A DNA stretch of 64,000 nucleotides from an uncultured Lachnospiraceae bacterium (GCA_910577735.1 CAJTOO010000002.1:186512-250511), one strand, 5' to 3'. Shown: positions 24,849 through 34,043, numbered from the stretch's first letter. The notes: generated by a model not told the origin, from the letters alone. Program-made: numbers and translations.

Positions 24849-25749
24849 AGCGGAATTTATGAGCAGACTGACAGCTTCACTTAGCGATGTGCTGCCGATG
24901 GAGCGGGAGGAAGCGATACAGTATTACAATGACTATTTTGACGATGCAGGCGAAGAGAATGAGCAGGGGGTGCTTGCTGCATTAGGGTCTCCGGAGGAAC
25001 TTGCCAAGTCCATCAAGGCGGGACTCCTGGACGGCGGCAGTACAGGGGAATTCACGGAGTCTGGCTTTCGCAGCTATGAAGAACAGAGAAGAAACGAAAT
25101 TATGCGGACGCAGGATATGGCAGGAGGGCAGGATAGTCAAAGCAGCGGCCCGCAGCAGCAATTTTCCGGACAACAGTATTCGCAGGGCAGAGCAGCAAAC
25201 CAGGGCAGCGCTTATGGAAATCCCAATGCGCAGGGCAATGCTTATAGCGGTTCGAATGTTCATGGAAATACTTATGGAGGATCAGGCAGTCAGAGTAACC
25301 CATATGGCGGGCCGGATGCACAGCGTGACAGTTACGGACAGTCCATGGGGAAAAATCAGCCGCCGAAGAGGATGTCAGGCGGGATGATTGCGCTTATTGT
25401 GATCCTGGCAGTTCTCTCGTCGCCTGTCTGGATTGGCATTTTGGGCGGTCTGTTTGGCGGATCTGTGGGACTGCTTGCCGGATTGTTCGGTATTTTTCTG
25501 GCTTTTCTGGTAGTGGGAGTGGTGATGATCGTGGTGGGGATTGCCCTGATTGTTACCGGAATCGTAGGCATGTTTGGAGCACCGCTTGCGGGAATGAGTC
25601 TTATCGGTGTGGGATTGGTCCTCGCGGCGATCGGGCTGGTGTTCTTGTGGTTGATGGTATTGGTGGTAGGTACGGCAATACCGGCACTGATTCGCGGTAT
25701 CGTCAGTCTGTGTCGGCGGATGTTTTATAAAGGAGGTGCACAGGCATGA
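24841..25749 (+). CDS. DUF1700 membrane protein with Gln/Asn/Gly-rich linker
   Basis: A 302-residue protein. Residues 1-60 (MDRAEFMSRLTASLSDVLP, EEAIQYYNDYFDDAGEENEQ) form the DUF1700 head; residues about 85-180 are a low-complexity linker rich in Gln, Asn, Gly, Ser and Tyr with imperfect repeats (GNAYSGSN, GNTYGGSG, SNPYGGPD); the C-terminal 120 residues are several glycine/valine-rich membrane helices. DUF1700, DUF4097 and PspC proteins in one operon under PadR recall the B. subtilis yvlABCD envelope module. Precise function is unknown. Both neighbours overlap it. Confidence 0.8.
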   Translation: MDRAEFMSRLTASLSDVLPMEREEAIQYYNDYFDDAGEENEQGVLAALGSPEELAKSIKAGLLDGGSTGEFTESGFRSYEEQRRNEIMRTQDMAGGQDSQSSGPQQQFSGQQYSQGRAANQGSAYGNPNAQGNAYSGSNVHGNTYGGSGSQSNPYGGPDAQRDSYGQSMGKNQPPKRMSGGMIALIVILAVLSSPVWIGILGGLFGGSVGLLAGLFGIFLAFLVVGVVMIVVGIALIVTGIVGMFGAPLAGMSLIGVGLVLAAIGLVFLWLMVLVVGTAIPALIRGIVSLCRRMFYKGGAQA

Positions 25750-26795
25750 AGAGGTTTACAAAGGGCTGTCTGGGTACAGCGTTGGTTTTGTTTATTCTGG
25801 GCTGTCTGATTTGTACGGTATGTGGTGTGTTAGGAGGATTTAGACAGATTACGGCAGGGGTATTGAATAATATCAATGGTATTCCGTTTGTGTGTGATTG
25901 GCAGGAAGATGGCGGTTTCAGCCTTGGATTTTTTGAGAACGACTGGGTGGAGGATGCCTTCTGGGAGAGAGGAGACTGGCAGAGGATTGATACCAGCGGC
26001 ACGAAACAGAAACTTGCCGTGACGGGTGCCGGTCTGCGTCAGCTCTGTCTGGAAGTGACAGACTGTAATTTTAAGATAGAGGAGTCCTCCGATGATAATA
26101 TATGGATTGCAGTCAATGATAACAGGTGCAGGACTTATTATCAGATTGAGAAGGATGATGCGGGCAAAGATACGCTTTCTGTGCGTAATAGCAAAAAGCA
26201 CAAGGCGATTAACTGGCGATATAAGCCTGACGACAACATCAGTCTGTACCTGCCGCAGGGCTGTGACCTGGATGAAATAACAATCATGATGGGCGCAGGT
26301 TATATGAGTACCATTCCGCTGAAAGCGGATGTGATGGAAATCAATGTAGGCGCAGGAGTTTGTGAAGCCAAGGCGTTTGAGGCAGAGACGATGGAGGTGT
26401 TGGTTGGCGCAGGTCAGATTGAGATTGCTGAACTTAAGGCCGGGGAGGCTGATATGGAGGTTGGCGTTGGCGAACTGATTGTGCAGGACATCGAAGTGAG
26501 AAATTCCACGGAAATGTCACTTGATGTGGGAAGTGCTGAGATTACAGGGACACTTACAGGACAGGTAGAAGCGGAATGTAATCTGGGGAGTTTAGAACTG
26601 CATCTGACAGGGTCACAGGAGGATTACGGATTTGCTGTGGAGTGTGAGCTGGGAGATATAGAGATTGGCGATCACCATTATTCCGGATTTGGGGACAGCA
26701 GAAGCTGGAACAGCGAAAGGAAAAATCAGATGAAATTGTGTTGTGATCTGGGCAATATAAAAGTAACATTTCAGAAGGGAGAAGACAATGAATAA
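25746..26795 (+). CDS. DUF4097 beta-strand repeat protein
   Basis: A 349-residue protein with one N-terminal membrane helix (LGTALVLFILGCLICTVCGV) and a long repetitive beta-strand region (MNVGAG-like, EAKAFEAETMEVLVGAG, EVGVGELIVQDIEV, DVGSAEITG, CNLGSLELHL), diagnostic of the DUF4097 right-handed repeat fold. It is likely an extracytoplasmic adhesin-like or scaffold partner of the DUF1700 and PspC proteins. It starts in ATGA overlap with the DUF1700 stop and overlaps the PspC gene by 8 bases. Confidence 0.82.
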   Translation: MKRFTKGCLGTALVLFILGCLICTVCGVLGGFRQITAGVLNNINGIPFVCDWQEDGGFSLGFFENDWVEDAFWERGDWQRIDTSGTKQKLAVTGAGLRQLCLEVTDCNFKIEESSDDNIWIAVNDNRCRTYYQIEKDDAGKDTLSVRNSKKHKAINWRYKPDDNISLYLPQGCDLDEITIMMGAGYMSTIPLKADVMEINVGAGVCEAKAFEAETMEVLVGAGQIEIAELKAGEADMEVGVGELIVQDIEVRNSTEMSLDVGSAEITGTLTGQVEAECNLGSLELHLTGSQEDYGFAVECELGDIEIGDHHYSGFGDSRSWNSERKNQMKLCCDLGNIKVTFQKGEDNE

Positions 26796-26997
26796 TGATT
26801 ACAGGAAATTGATGCGTTCTACAGCAAACAGGATGATATGCGGTGTCTGTGGGGGAATCGGGGAGTATCTGAATATTGATCCCACACTGGTACGCCTGAT
26901 ATGGCTTCTGTGTTCTCTGGCAAGCTGTGGTACGGGGCTGGTCATTTATATTGTTGCGGCAGTTATCATGCCGGAAAACGATGGCTATACAGGATGA
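26788..26997 (+). CDS. PspC domain protein
   Basis: A 69-residue PspC-domain protein: RSTANRMICGVCGGIGEYLN then IDPTLVRLIWLL and a membrane helix ending IYIVAAVIMPE. Such small PspC proteins sit in the membrane and act in envelope stress responses. It is the last gene of the PadR operon; a bidirectional terminator follows. Confidence 0.88.
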   Translation: MNNDYRKLMRSTANRMICGVCGGIGEYLNIDPTLVRLIWLLCSLASCGTGLVIYIVAAVIMPENDGYTG

Positions 26998-27064
26998 TCA
27001 TACGAATGGAATGAGCTGGATGTAACCAAAGAAAGCAGCAGGATCATAGAGATAGTGGAACAGA

Positions 27065-27101
27065 TAAGAGGCCGGCATGTCAAGTGTCCGGCCTCTTATT
27101 T
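27065..27101. terminator. Bidirectional terminator between pspC and the ECF gene
   Basis: TAAGAGGCCGG (27065-27075) pairs with CCGGCCTCTTA (27088-27098), followed by TTTC on the + strand and TCTGTT on the - strand. It ends both converging genes; the ECF stop is within three bases of the stem. Confidence 0.8.
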
Positions 27102-27682
27102 CAGGAAATAGTAAAGAACAAACCTGATTTTTTTAGGGCAGGCCGCAGTGCCATATAGACCAGTACGGATACGATGGCGGAAGTTACTGCATTGATGGAT
27201 GTGGAAGCCACATTCCACACAAGGGTCAGTTCTGCAGCCGGTTTGCCTAAGATGAGCAGCTTGTAGAAGTAACCGATCAACGGATCAAAGATGACATTGA
27301 ATAAGAGGCCGCAGACAGAGGCTGCAATGGTCCACTTTAAAACCTTCTTATTATCCGTCTCTGTGCTGACATGCCCTAGTTTATGTGCGATCAGTCCGGT
27401 GATGAAACCGATACAGAACTTTAAGAATAAGGTCTTGGGGGCATAGACCACATAGACCGGATCCAGAAGATCTCCTATAGTCATGCCTATGGCGCCGCCA
27501 AGGCCTCCGTAGACGCCGCCTAAAAGCAAAGCACCAAGAACGCATACCGCGTTGCCAAGGTGGATGGAGGTGGCATCTCCGCCAGGCAGAGGAATCTTAA
27601 TCTGCAAAAAGGTAAACACCACATAAGAGAGAGCGGCAAAAATACCAGTGAATACAACTTTCAGTAATTTTTCATTTTTCAT
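27101..27682 (-). CDS. ECF transporter S component
   Basis: A 193-residue membrane protein with about six helices. IHLGNAVCVLGALLLGGVYG and GAIGMTIGDLLDPVYVVYAP, followed by TLFLKFCIGFITGL, are typical of substrate-binding S components of energy-coupling-factor vitamin importers (riboflavin/HMP-like family). The vitamin cannot be told from sequence. The A/A'/T module is not in the window and would be shared. ATG has GAGGA 7 bases upstream. Confidence 0.82.
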   Translation of the reverse strand: MKNEKLLKVVFTGIFAALSYVVFTFLQIKIPLPGGDATSIHLGNAVCVLGALLLGGVYGGLGGAIGMTIGDLLDPVYVVYAPKTLFLKFCIGFITGLIAHKLGHVSTETDNKKVLKWTIAASVCGLLFNVIFDPLIGYFYKLLILGKPAAELTLVWNVASTSINAVTSAIVSVLVYMALRPALKKSGLFFTIS

Positions 27683-27834
27683 ATCAAATCCTCGTTTCTA
27701 TGTTGATATCCTGATCCCGAGGCCGCGCAGAGGATCCCGGGAAGAGAAGTAAATTCCGAAGGAAAAGAAAAGAAGTAGTTTCCGCAGGAATTTACTTCTA
27801 TTATATGAGAATATGGATTCCTTAAAAGTACCAA
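27683..27834 (-). promoter_or_regulatory. Structured leader of the ECF S-component gene
   Basis: On the minus strand a TATAAT (complement of 27800-27805) starts a leader that contains a 12-base-pair inverted repeat GAAGTAAATTCC/GGAATTTACTTC (27746-27757 with 27787-27798) and a GC-rich palindrome CCCGGGATCC (about 27712-27740). ECF S genes are often under riboswitch control, but I cannot match this to a known riboswitch class. Confidence 0.45.
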
Positions 27835-27969
27835 ATTAGATTTTTTTGACCATACCAGATACGCGCGGTTGCATAGAATCTGGTAAAAGTGGAAAAGATT
27901 AATAATATTTACCAATAGAGTCAATGAATGGGCTTATCACATCCAGGTGTAAATTGTTGGGAGATCGGA

Positions 27970-28524
27970 ATGAAATCGACGTCGTCAGAACCGGAGAAGT
28001 GGGATTTTATATTCTATTTGTATTTATTTTTCATAGCCGCTGTGTTTGGATGGCTGTGGGAGGGCGTTCTGTATTTCTTTAAAGATGACGCCTATGTCAA
28101 TCGAGGGTTTCTTACCGGTCCCTGGCTGCCCATATATGGAGCGGGTGCAGTTATGCTGGAAATCCTGTTTCACAAATGGCGGGACAGAACGTTCCTGACG
28201 TTTGTGTCGTCCATGCTTATCTGTACGGTGTTGGAGTATCTGGCAGGGTGGTATCTGGAATTGACCTGGAAAGTCAAGTGGTGGGATTATAGTCAAATGA
28301 ACTGGAATCTGCAAGGGAGGATCTGTTTTGCCAGCAGTATTTTGTTTGGGGTAGGAGGTACATTTCTGGTGTGTGTAGCCGCGCCGCTTTTGCATTCTCT
28401 CTATCGAAAAATCCCTGTAAAGCTAAGAATACGCACAATGTTGACTGTGTTAGTCATTTTTGCTGCGGATGCTGCTTACAGCGCTCTTATACCACATATA
28501 GGTAGGGGAATTGCTTACTATTAA
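27970..28524 (+). CDS. Putative ABC transporter permease, CmpB family (PF06541)
   Basis: A 184-residue membrane protein with about five helices. AAVFGWLWEGVLYFFKDDAY, VNRGFLTGPWLPIYGAGAV and WDYSQMNWNLQGRICF are hallmarks of the CmpB/PF06541 family, which is annotated as a putative ABC permease although no transport has been shown. ATG 27970 has GGGAG 6 bases upstream; the frame also contains ATG 27928 without a ribosome site. It is divergent from the ECF gene. Confidence 0.78.
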   Translation: MKSTSSEPEKWDFIFYLYLFFIAAVFGWLWEGVLYFFKDDAYVNRGFLTGPWLPIYGAGAVMLEILFHKWRDRTFLTFVSSMLICTVLEYLAGWYLELTWKVKWWDYSQMNWNLQGRICFASSILFGVGGTFLVCVAAPLLHSLYRKIPVKLRIRTMLTVLVIFAADAAYSALIPHIGRGIAYY

Positions 28525-28644
28525 GGTCTGATTGGCTAACTGTAAGGTAAAAGAAAAAGTTAAAATGGACAAAATAATAAGTAGAAATTTATAACATATA
28601 ACAATGGAAAAAGGGGAAGATTTGGATAGAAATGGTACAAATTT

Positions 28645-28656
28645 TGTGATACTATA
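28645..28656 (+). promoter_or_regulatory. Possible extended -10 promoter for the HD-GYP gene
   Basis: TGA-TACTAT (-10 at 28650-28655) in a 266-base gap. No good -35 at the right distance, so this is tentative. No riboswitch was recognised here. Confidence 0.35.
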
Positions 28657-28790
28657 GTAAAAACGGGCAGAATATGACAGAAAATTTCTTAAAAAGGAAG
28701 ACTATACAGGCATTAATGGTGAAGGGACCAGAGTGTATGGTACTGCTTAGAATGTCCTGAATTTTGGAGGATAAATAGAAAGGGTCAGTT

Positions 28791-30818
28791 ATGATGGGGT
28801 ATGTGATTGGGTATAGCCTGGCGGCTTTGTGTGCGCTGGTCTGTGCTGTGGTGACTTATGGGCGTAAGAATCGCATGGGGGTTATCACCGGCACAATGTT
28901 TATGGCGGCGGCAGCAGTGAATCTGTCTTATCTTGCAAGGATTGATGCCGACACGTATTTTACAGCGTCTATGTCTACCAGTATTTATTTTGTGTGTCTG
29001 GATATTCTGGTCTTGACTGCGGTATGTTATGTGGTGGAGTTTACGCAGCCTAAACTGGCTGTCATGAAGCACAAGAGGCAGTTCTATCTGGCACTGGCAG
29101 TTCTGGTTTTGGCAGATGCCGCCTGTCTGATCTTTAATATTTTCCATGAGATTTCACTTCGCTATCAATTTCATGAAGACAGTATGTATGCTGTTTCTTA
29201 TATGTATGAGGAGAGGACAGCGTTCTATTTTCATATGGGGCTCGTGTGTCTTTTGGCAGGCCTTGCAATCTTGATTCTCATCTACAAGACAATCAGCATA
29301 CCCAAAATATATCGGGCCAGGTATCGGAACTGCCTGCTGTGGATGATAACAGTGATGACTCTTGTGATGATGTATATGACAGGCATTTTGAGGTTCCCGG
29401 TGGATGTGGCGGTGCTTGTATATGGCTTCGGCTGTCCTTTTGTCTACAGGAATACTTTTGACTATTCTTCCAAAAGTATGTTGAATACGACGCGCAAGAT
29501 GATATTGGAATATATGGGAACGCCCATGATTCTTTTTGACTATGAGGGATATGTGGCAGATTCCAACAAGGATATGCGAGACCTGTTTCCGGTTCTGAAT
29601 AATCGGGAACATGGGATCAGCATGATAGACTTCATCCAGATAGGGGCTTTCCGGGAATTGCAGAATACCAGTACAGATCAGGTGTTTGAGTGGGAAAATC
29701 CGAAGGAGACCGGCCCCAGAGTATATCATTGTGATTTCAGCTGTCTGCGGGATGAAAGAGGGCACTGCATCGGGAATCTGTTGATTCTGAAAAGTAAGGA
29801 AGTGGAGCGGGATATGCTGACACATCTGTATTCCAGGAACAGTTTTTACAGCAGCCTGGAGAAAGCGGTGTCCAGCGGAAGCTATCCGGTGACGGTGGTG
29901 GTCTGCAATACGAATGGTATTGGGCTGGTCAATGATGTATATGGATGGGCCAGGGGAAACAAGATGCTTAAGAAGGCAGCAGATCTTCTGCGGGAGCATT
30001 TGCCGGGAGAGGCTGTCCTTGCCAGACTGGAAGACGGTGATATGGCGGCAGGACTGATAGAGGCAGAACAAGAATATGCGATAAGACTTTTTGAGAATAT
30101 CAGGGAGCAGTATCGTCAGGATAATGATACAGGGATTAATACAGATCTGGAATATGGTATCGCTGTGATCAGGGATGGTTCTAAAAGTATTGAGGAGGCT
30201 GTCAGGGAAGCGGGTCAGAGCATGCGCACGAAGAAGCTGATGAATCAGTCTTCCAGGAAAAGTTCTCTGTTAGATTCCCTGACGCAGACACTGACAGAGA
30301 GTGATTATGAGACAGAAGAACATGTGGAACGAACGAAAGAGATGGCCACCAGACTTGGCAGGGCTTTAAACCTCTCGGATGTGGAACTTGGCAAACTGGC
30401 TTTGCTGGCGGTACTGCATGATATTGGCAAGATTGCTATTCCTCATACAATTTTATGTAAACCCGGGAAGCTGACGGATGCGGAGTGGGAGATTATGAAG
30501 ACCCATACGGAGAAAGGATATCGGATTGCCAGTGCGTCCAAGGAGTTACATCCAATTGGAGAGTTTATCCTGCATCATCATGAAAGATGGGATGGCGGCG
30601 GATATCCGGGCGGTCTGGCAAAGGAGGAGATCCCGCTTCTTTCGCGGATTATTACAGTGGTGGATTCTCATGATGTGATGGTGCACGACAGACCGTATCA
30701 TAAAGCCATGAGTCATGAGGCGGCAGTGGAGGAACTGCGGCGGTGTTCCGGGGCTCAGTTTGACCCTCATCTGGTGGATGTGTTCCTGGAAGTACTGGAA
30801 GAGCAGAAGGTGTCATAA
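28791..30818 (+). CDS. 7TM-PAS-GGDEF(degenerate)-HD-GYP signalling protein
   Basis: A 675-residue membrane sensor. Seven membrane helices (1 to about 215, histidine-kinase 7TM type), a PAS-like domain (about 225-335, PMILFDYEGYVADSN), a GGDEF-like domain (DMLTHLYSRNSFYSSLEKAV) whose active loop reads RLEDGDMAAG in place of GGDEF, and a C-terminal HD-GYP phosphodiesterase with HDIGK (about 543), HTEKGYRI and HHHERWDGGGYPGG. It should degrade c-di-GMP or a related dinucleotide, while the GGDEF part is probably a nucleotide sensor or dead. Its signal is unknown. ATG 28791 or 28794; AAAGGG upstream. Confidence 0.85.
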   Translation: MMGYVIGYSLAALCALVCAVVTYGRKNRMGVITGTMFMAAAAVNLSYLARIDADTYFTASMSTSIYFVCLDILVLTAVCYVVEFTQPKLAVMKHKRQFYLALAVLVLADAACLIFNIFHEISLRYQFHEDSMYAVSYMYEERTAFYFHMGLVCLLAGLAILILIYKTISIPKIYRARYRNCLLWMITVMTLVMMYMTGILRFPVDVAVLVYGFGCPFVYRNTFDYSSKSMLNTTRKMILEYMGTPMILFDYEGYVADSNKDMRDLFPVLNNREHGISMIDFIQIGAFRELQNTSTDQVFEWENPKETGPRVYHCDFSCLRDERGHCIGNLLILKSKEVERDMLTHLYSRNSFYSSLEKAVSSGSYPVTVVVCNTNGIGLVNDVYGWARGNKMLKKAADLLREHLPGEAVLARLEDGDMAAGLIEAEQEYAIRLFENIREQYRQDNDTGINTDLEYGIAVIRDGSKSIEEAVREAGQSMRTKKLMNQSSRKSSLLDSLTQTLTESDYETEEHVERTKEMATRLGRALNLSDVELGKLALLAVLHDIGKIAIPHTILCKPGKLTDAEWEIMKTHTEKGYRIASASKELHPIGEFILHHHERWDGGGYPGGLAKEEIPLLSRIITVVDSHDVMVHDRPYHKAMSHEAAVEELRRCSGAQFDPHLVDVFLEVLEEQKVS

Positions 30819-30931
30819 GGGAGTGCTTCATCAAATGATGAAGGATATGAGAAAGCCAGGAAGAGGAAATAAAAAGAAGAAATAGAAAGAACAAAAAAGA
30901 AGAACAAATAAGAAGAACAGCGGAAATGTAA

Positions 30932-30960
30932 TTGACAAAAGCGCAGCAATTGTCTATAGT
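30932..30960 (+). promoter_or_regulatory. Promoter of the valS T-box transcript
   Basis: TTGACA (30932-30937) and TATAGT (30955-30960) with an ideal 17-base spacer. An unusually long A/G-rich tract (about 30836-30920) precedes it. Confidence 0.8.
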
Positions 30961-30966
30961 ATTAAT

Positions 30967-31319
30967 AATTGCAGCGGGACAGGCAGTTACGAAGTATAAG
31001 ATTATAAAGGCGATGACAGAGATGAGTACACAAGCGCCGCCGCCAGAGAGAGAGATCAGAAGCTGGAAGATTTCTTCGGAGAGGGATTGTGGAACGTGGC
31101 TCTTAAGCCGGTGTACAGAAGCGTCTGCATGGATGCGGACGATAGTAGGCGCACACGCTTTATCCCCGTTAACGGATAGAATCTCAGGTTGATGTCTGTG
31201 GGCAGCGGATTATTGCGTCGTGATGTCAGATTGTCAGCCGGGATTTTGTGAGTGATAAATGAAGGTGGTACCGCGTATTTACGCCCTTTGCCAGAGTATG
31301 GCAGAGGGCGTTGTTTTGT
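30967..31319 (+). ncRNA. T-box leader riboswitch of valS
   Basis: A 5' leader of about 350 bases that senses uncharged tRNA and controls transcription of valyl-tRNA synthetase. The T-box sequence AAGGTGGTACCGCG is exact (31262-31275). Stem I starts around GCGATGACAGAGATGAGTAC with the AGTA of the loop-E motif. A terminator (13-base-pair stem 31281-31293 with 31299-31311, then TGTTTTGT) follows the T-box; the antiterminator would form between the T-box and the left terminator arm. The specifier should be a valine codon given the gene downstream; I did not place it with certainty. Confidence 0.93.
31281..31319 (+). terminator. T-box terminator
   Basis: Stem ACGCCCTTTGCCA / TGGCAGAGGGCGT with one G-U pair and loop GAGTA, followed by TGTTTTGT. 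It is the off-state of the T-box. Confidence 0.9.
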
Positions 31320-31343
31320 AGTTATCAAGAAGGAGGACATATC

Positions 31344-34043
31344 ATGCAAAGAGAACTGGCGAAAACCTATGACCCCAAGGGCATAGAAGAAAGACTGTAC
31401 CAGAAATGGCTGGACAAGAAATATTTCCATGCTGAGGTGGATAAGACCAAGACACCTTTTACCATTGTCATTCCCCCGCCGAATATCACGGGGCAGCTCC
31501 ATATGGGACATGCACTTGACAATACCATGCAGGATATTTTAATTCGCTATAAAAGAATGCAGGGATACAATGCCCTTTGGCAGCCGGGAACCGATCATGC
31601 TTCCATTGCCACTGAGGTGAAGATTATCGAGAAGCTGAAAGAGGAAGGCATTGACAAGAACGATCTTGGACGTGAAGGATTTCTGGAGCGGGCCTGGGAC
31701 TGGAAGCGGGAGTATGGCGGCAGGATTGTCTCACAGCTTAAGAAGCTGGGGTCTTCCTGTGACTGGGACAGGGAGCGTTTTACCATGGACGAGGGCTGTA
31801 ATAAGGCGGTCACGGAAGTGTTTTGTAAGATGCATGAAAAGGGCTGGATCTATAAAGGCAGCCGCATCATCAACTGGTGTCCCATATGCAATACTTCCAT
31901 CTCAGACGCGGAGGTGGAGTACGAGGAGCAGGCAGGGCACTTCTGGCATATCAAGTATCCCTTGGTGGATGAGAACGGACAGCCCAGCAAGACAGAGTTC
32001 CTGGAGTTTGCGACGACCCGTCCGGAGACCATGTTAGGCGACACCGCGGTGGCGGTAAACCCTGCTGATGAGAGATATACGTATTTAAAAGGAAGACAGG
32101 TCTGGCTGCCGATTGTGAATAAAGCGATTCCGGTGGTAGAAGATGATTACGTGGATATGGAGTTTGGGACTGGCGTGGTAAAGATTACGCCGGCTCATGA
32201 TCCGAATGACTTTGAGGTGGGCAAGCGTCATAATCTGCCGGAAGTGAATATTATGAATGATGACGCTACGATCAATGCAAACGGCGGCAAGTATGAAGGC
32301 TTGGACCGTTATGAGGCGAGAAAGAAGATTGTGGAAGAGCTGGAGCAGGAAGGGCTTCTGGTACGCATCGAGGACTACGCTCATAATGTAGGCACCCATG
32401 ACCGCTGTAAGACAACCATTGAGCCTTTGATCAAGAAACAGTGGTTTGTGAAGATGGATGAGCTGATCAAACCTGCTGTGGAGGCGGTGAAGAATGGTGA
32501 GATCAAGCTGATTCCGGAACGTATGGAAAAGATTTATTATAACTGGACAGACAATATCCGTGACTGGTGTATCAGCCGGCAGCTCTGGTGGGGACACAGG
32601 ATTCCTGCTTATTACTGTGACAAATGCGGTGAGATTGTGGTGTCAGGTAAGGAACCTGGTGTGTGTCCGAAGTGCGGCGACACTCATTTTACACAGGATC
32701 CGGATACGCTGGATACCTGGTTTTCTTCGGCATTATGGCCTTTCTCCACGCTGGGGTGGCCCGAGCATACGCAAGATCTGGACTATTTCTATCCTACAGA
32801 TGTGCTGGTGACCGGGTACGATATCATCTTTTTCTGGGTTATCCGCATGATCTTCTCCGGCTATGAGCAGATGGGGGAGAAACCTTTTAAGACGGTATTG
32901 TTTCATGGACTGATAAGGGATTCCCAGGGGCGTAAGATGAGTAAATCGCTGGGAAACGGTATCGATCCTCTGGAGATTATCGACCAGTACGGTGCGGATG
33001 CCCTGCGGCTGACGCTGATTACCGGCAACGCACCCGGCAATGATATGCGTTTCTACTATGAAAGAGTGGAAGCCAGCCGGAACTTTGCCAACAAGGTCTG
33101 GAATGCGTCCCGGTTCATTATGATGAATATGGATCAGGAGGAAGAAAAGACCGGTAAGCGCGGTTGGGAAGTATCTTACGATGAGATAAAAGGCAGCCTG
33201 TATCCGGTGGATAAGTGGATTCTTTCCAAGTTGAACACGCTTGTAAAAGAAGTGACTGATAACATGGACAGCTTTGAGTTAGGTATCGCTGTGCAGAAAG
33301 TTTATGATTTTATCTGGGATGAGTTTTGCGACTGGTATATCGAGATGGTGAAGCCCAGACTTTACAGCACGGAGGATGGGGAAGAAGACGGAAAGCGGGC
33401 GGCTCTTTGGACGCTGCAGAATGTGCTGCTTGATGCGCTGAAACTGCTGCACCCGTATATGCCGTTTATCACGGAGGAAATCTTCTGCACGCTGCAGGGG
33501 GCGGAGGAGTCTGTTATGATTTCCAACTGGCCTGCATTTAGTGATGACAGGCAGTATACCAGTGAGGAGACGGCCATTGAGCTGATGAAAGAGGCTGTGC
33601 GCGGCATCCGTAATGTGAGAACACAGATGAATGTGGCGCCTGGCAGAAAGGCAGCAGTGTATGTGGTCAGCGATAAAGAGGAAGTGCGGCAGATCTTTAC
33701 AGAGGGCAGACAGTTCTTTACAGCGCTGGCGGCAGCCTCTGAGGTGACCATCCAGACAGATAAGAGCGGTATCGCAGACAGTGCCGTATCTGTGGTGATA
33801 CCCAATGCTACAGTTTATATTCCGTTCGAAGAACTGGTGGACATCGCCCAGGAGATTGAGCGCCTTGAAAAGGAGAAGAAACGTTTAGAGGGTGAACTTG
33901 CCAGAGTCAAGGGAATGCTTGGCAATGAGAAATTCATGTCCAAAGCCCCGGAACAGAAAGTGGCCGAAGAGCGTGCCAAACTGGAGAAATATGCACAGAT
34001 GATGGCACAGGTAGAGGAGCGGCTTACACAGCTTGGGAAATAG
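31344..34043 (+). CDS. valS: Valine--tRNA ligase
   Basis: An 899-residue class I aminoacyl-tRNA synthetase that charges tRNA-Val. PPPNITGQLHMGHAL carries the HIGH motif; GRKMSKSLGNG is the KMSKS loop; the editing domain has TTRPETMLGDTAVAVNP; CDKC and CPKCGD suggest a zinc site; the last ~70 residues are the ValS coiled coil (EIERLEKEKKRLEGELARVK). ATG 31344 is chosen for AGGAGG 7 bases upstream and the family start MQRELAKTYDPKGIEERLYQ. Controlled by the T-box. Confidence 0.97.
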   Translation: MQRELAKTYDPKGIEERLYQKWLDKKYFHAEVDKTKTPFTIVIPPPNITGQLHMGHALDNTMQDILIRYKRMQGYNALWQPGTDHASIATEVKIIEKLKEEGIDKNDLGREGFLERAWDWKREYGGRIVSQLKKLGSSCDWDRERFTMDEGCNKAVTEVFCKMHEKGWIYKGSRIINWCPICNTSISDAEVEYEEQAGHFWHIKYPLVDENGQPSKTEFLEFATTRPETMLGDTAVAVNPADERYTYLKGRQVWLPIVNKAIPVVEDDYVDMEFGTGVVKITPAHDPNDFEVGKRHNLPEVNIMNDDATINANGGKYEGLDRYEARKKIVEELEQEGLLVRIEDYAHNVGTHDRCKTTIEPLIKKQWFVKMDELIKPAVEAVKNGEIKLIPERMEKIYYNWTDNIRDWCISRQLWWGHRIPAYYCDKCGEIVVSGKEPGVCPKCGDTHFTQDPDTLDTWFSSALWPFSTLGWPEHTQDLDYFYPTDVLVTGYDIIFFWVIRMIFSGYEQMGEKPFKTVLFHGLIRDSQGRKMSKSLGNGIDPLEIIDQYGADALRLTLITGNAPGNDMRFYYERVEASRNFANKVWNASRFIMMNMDQEEEKTGKRGWEVSYDEIKGSLYPVDKWILSKLNTLVKEVTDNMDSFELGIAVQKVYDFIWDEFCDWYIEMVKPRLYSTEDGEEDGKRAALWTLQNVLLDALKLLHPYMPFITEEIFCTLQGAEESVMISNWPAFSDDRQYTSEETAIELMKEAVRGIRNVRTQMNVAPGRKAAVYVVSDKEEVRQIFTEGRQFFTALAAASEVTIQTDKSGIADSAVSVVIPNATVYIPFEELVDIAQEIERLEKEKKRLEGELARVKGMLGNEKFMSKAPEQKVAEERAKLEKYAQMMAQVEERLTQLGK

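Noticed and set aside
28525..28790. c-di-GMP riboswitch upstream of the HD-GYP gene
   Set aside because: Neither GEMM-I nor GEMM-II conserved segments are visible.
29154..30071. Long open frame (305 codons) on the minus strand inside the HD-GYP gene
   Set aside because: It is antisense to clear 7TM, PAS and GGDEF-like coding sequence and its translation is low in plausible protein motifs.
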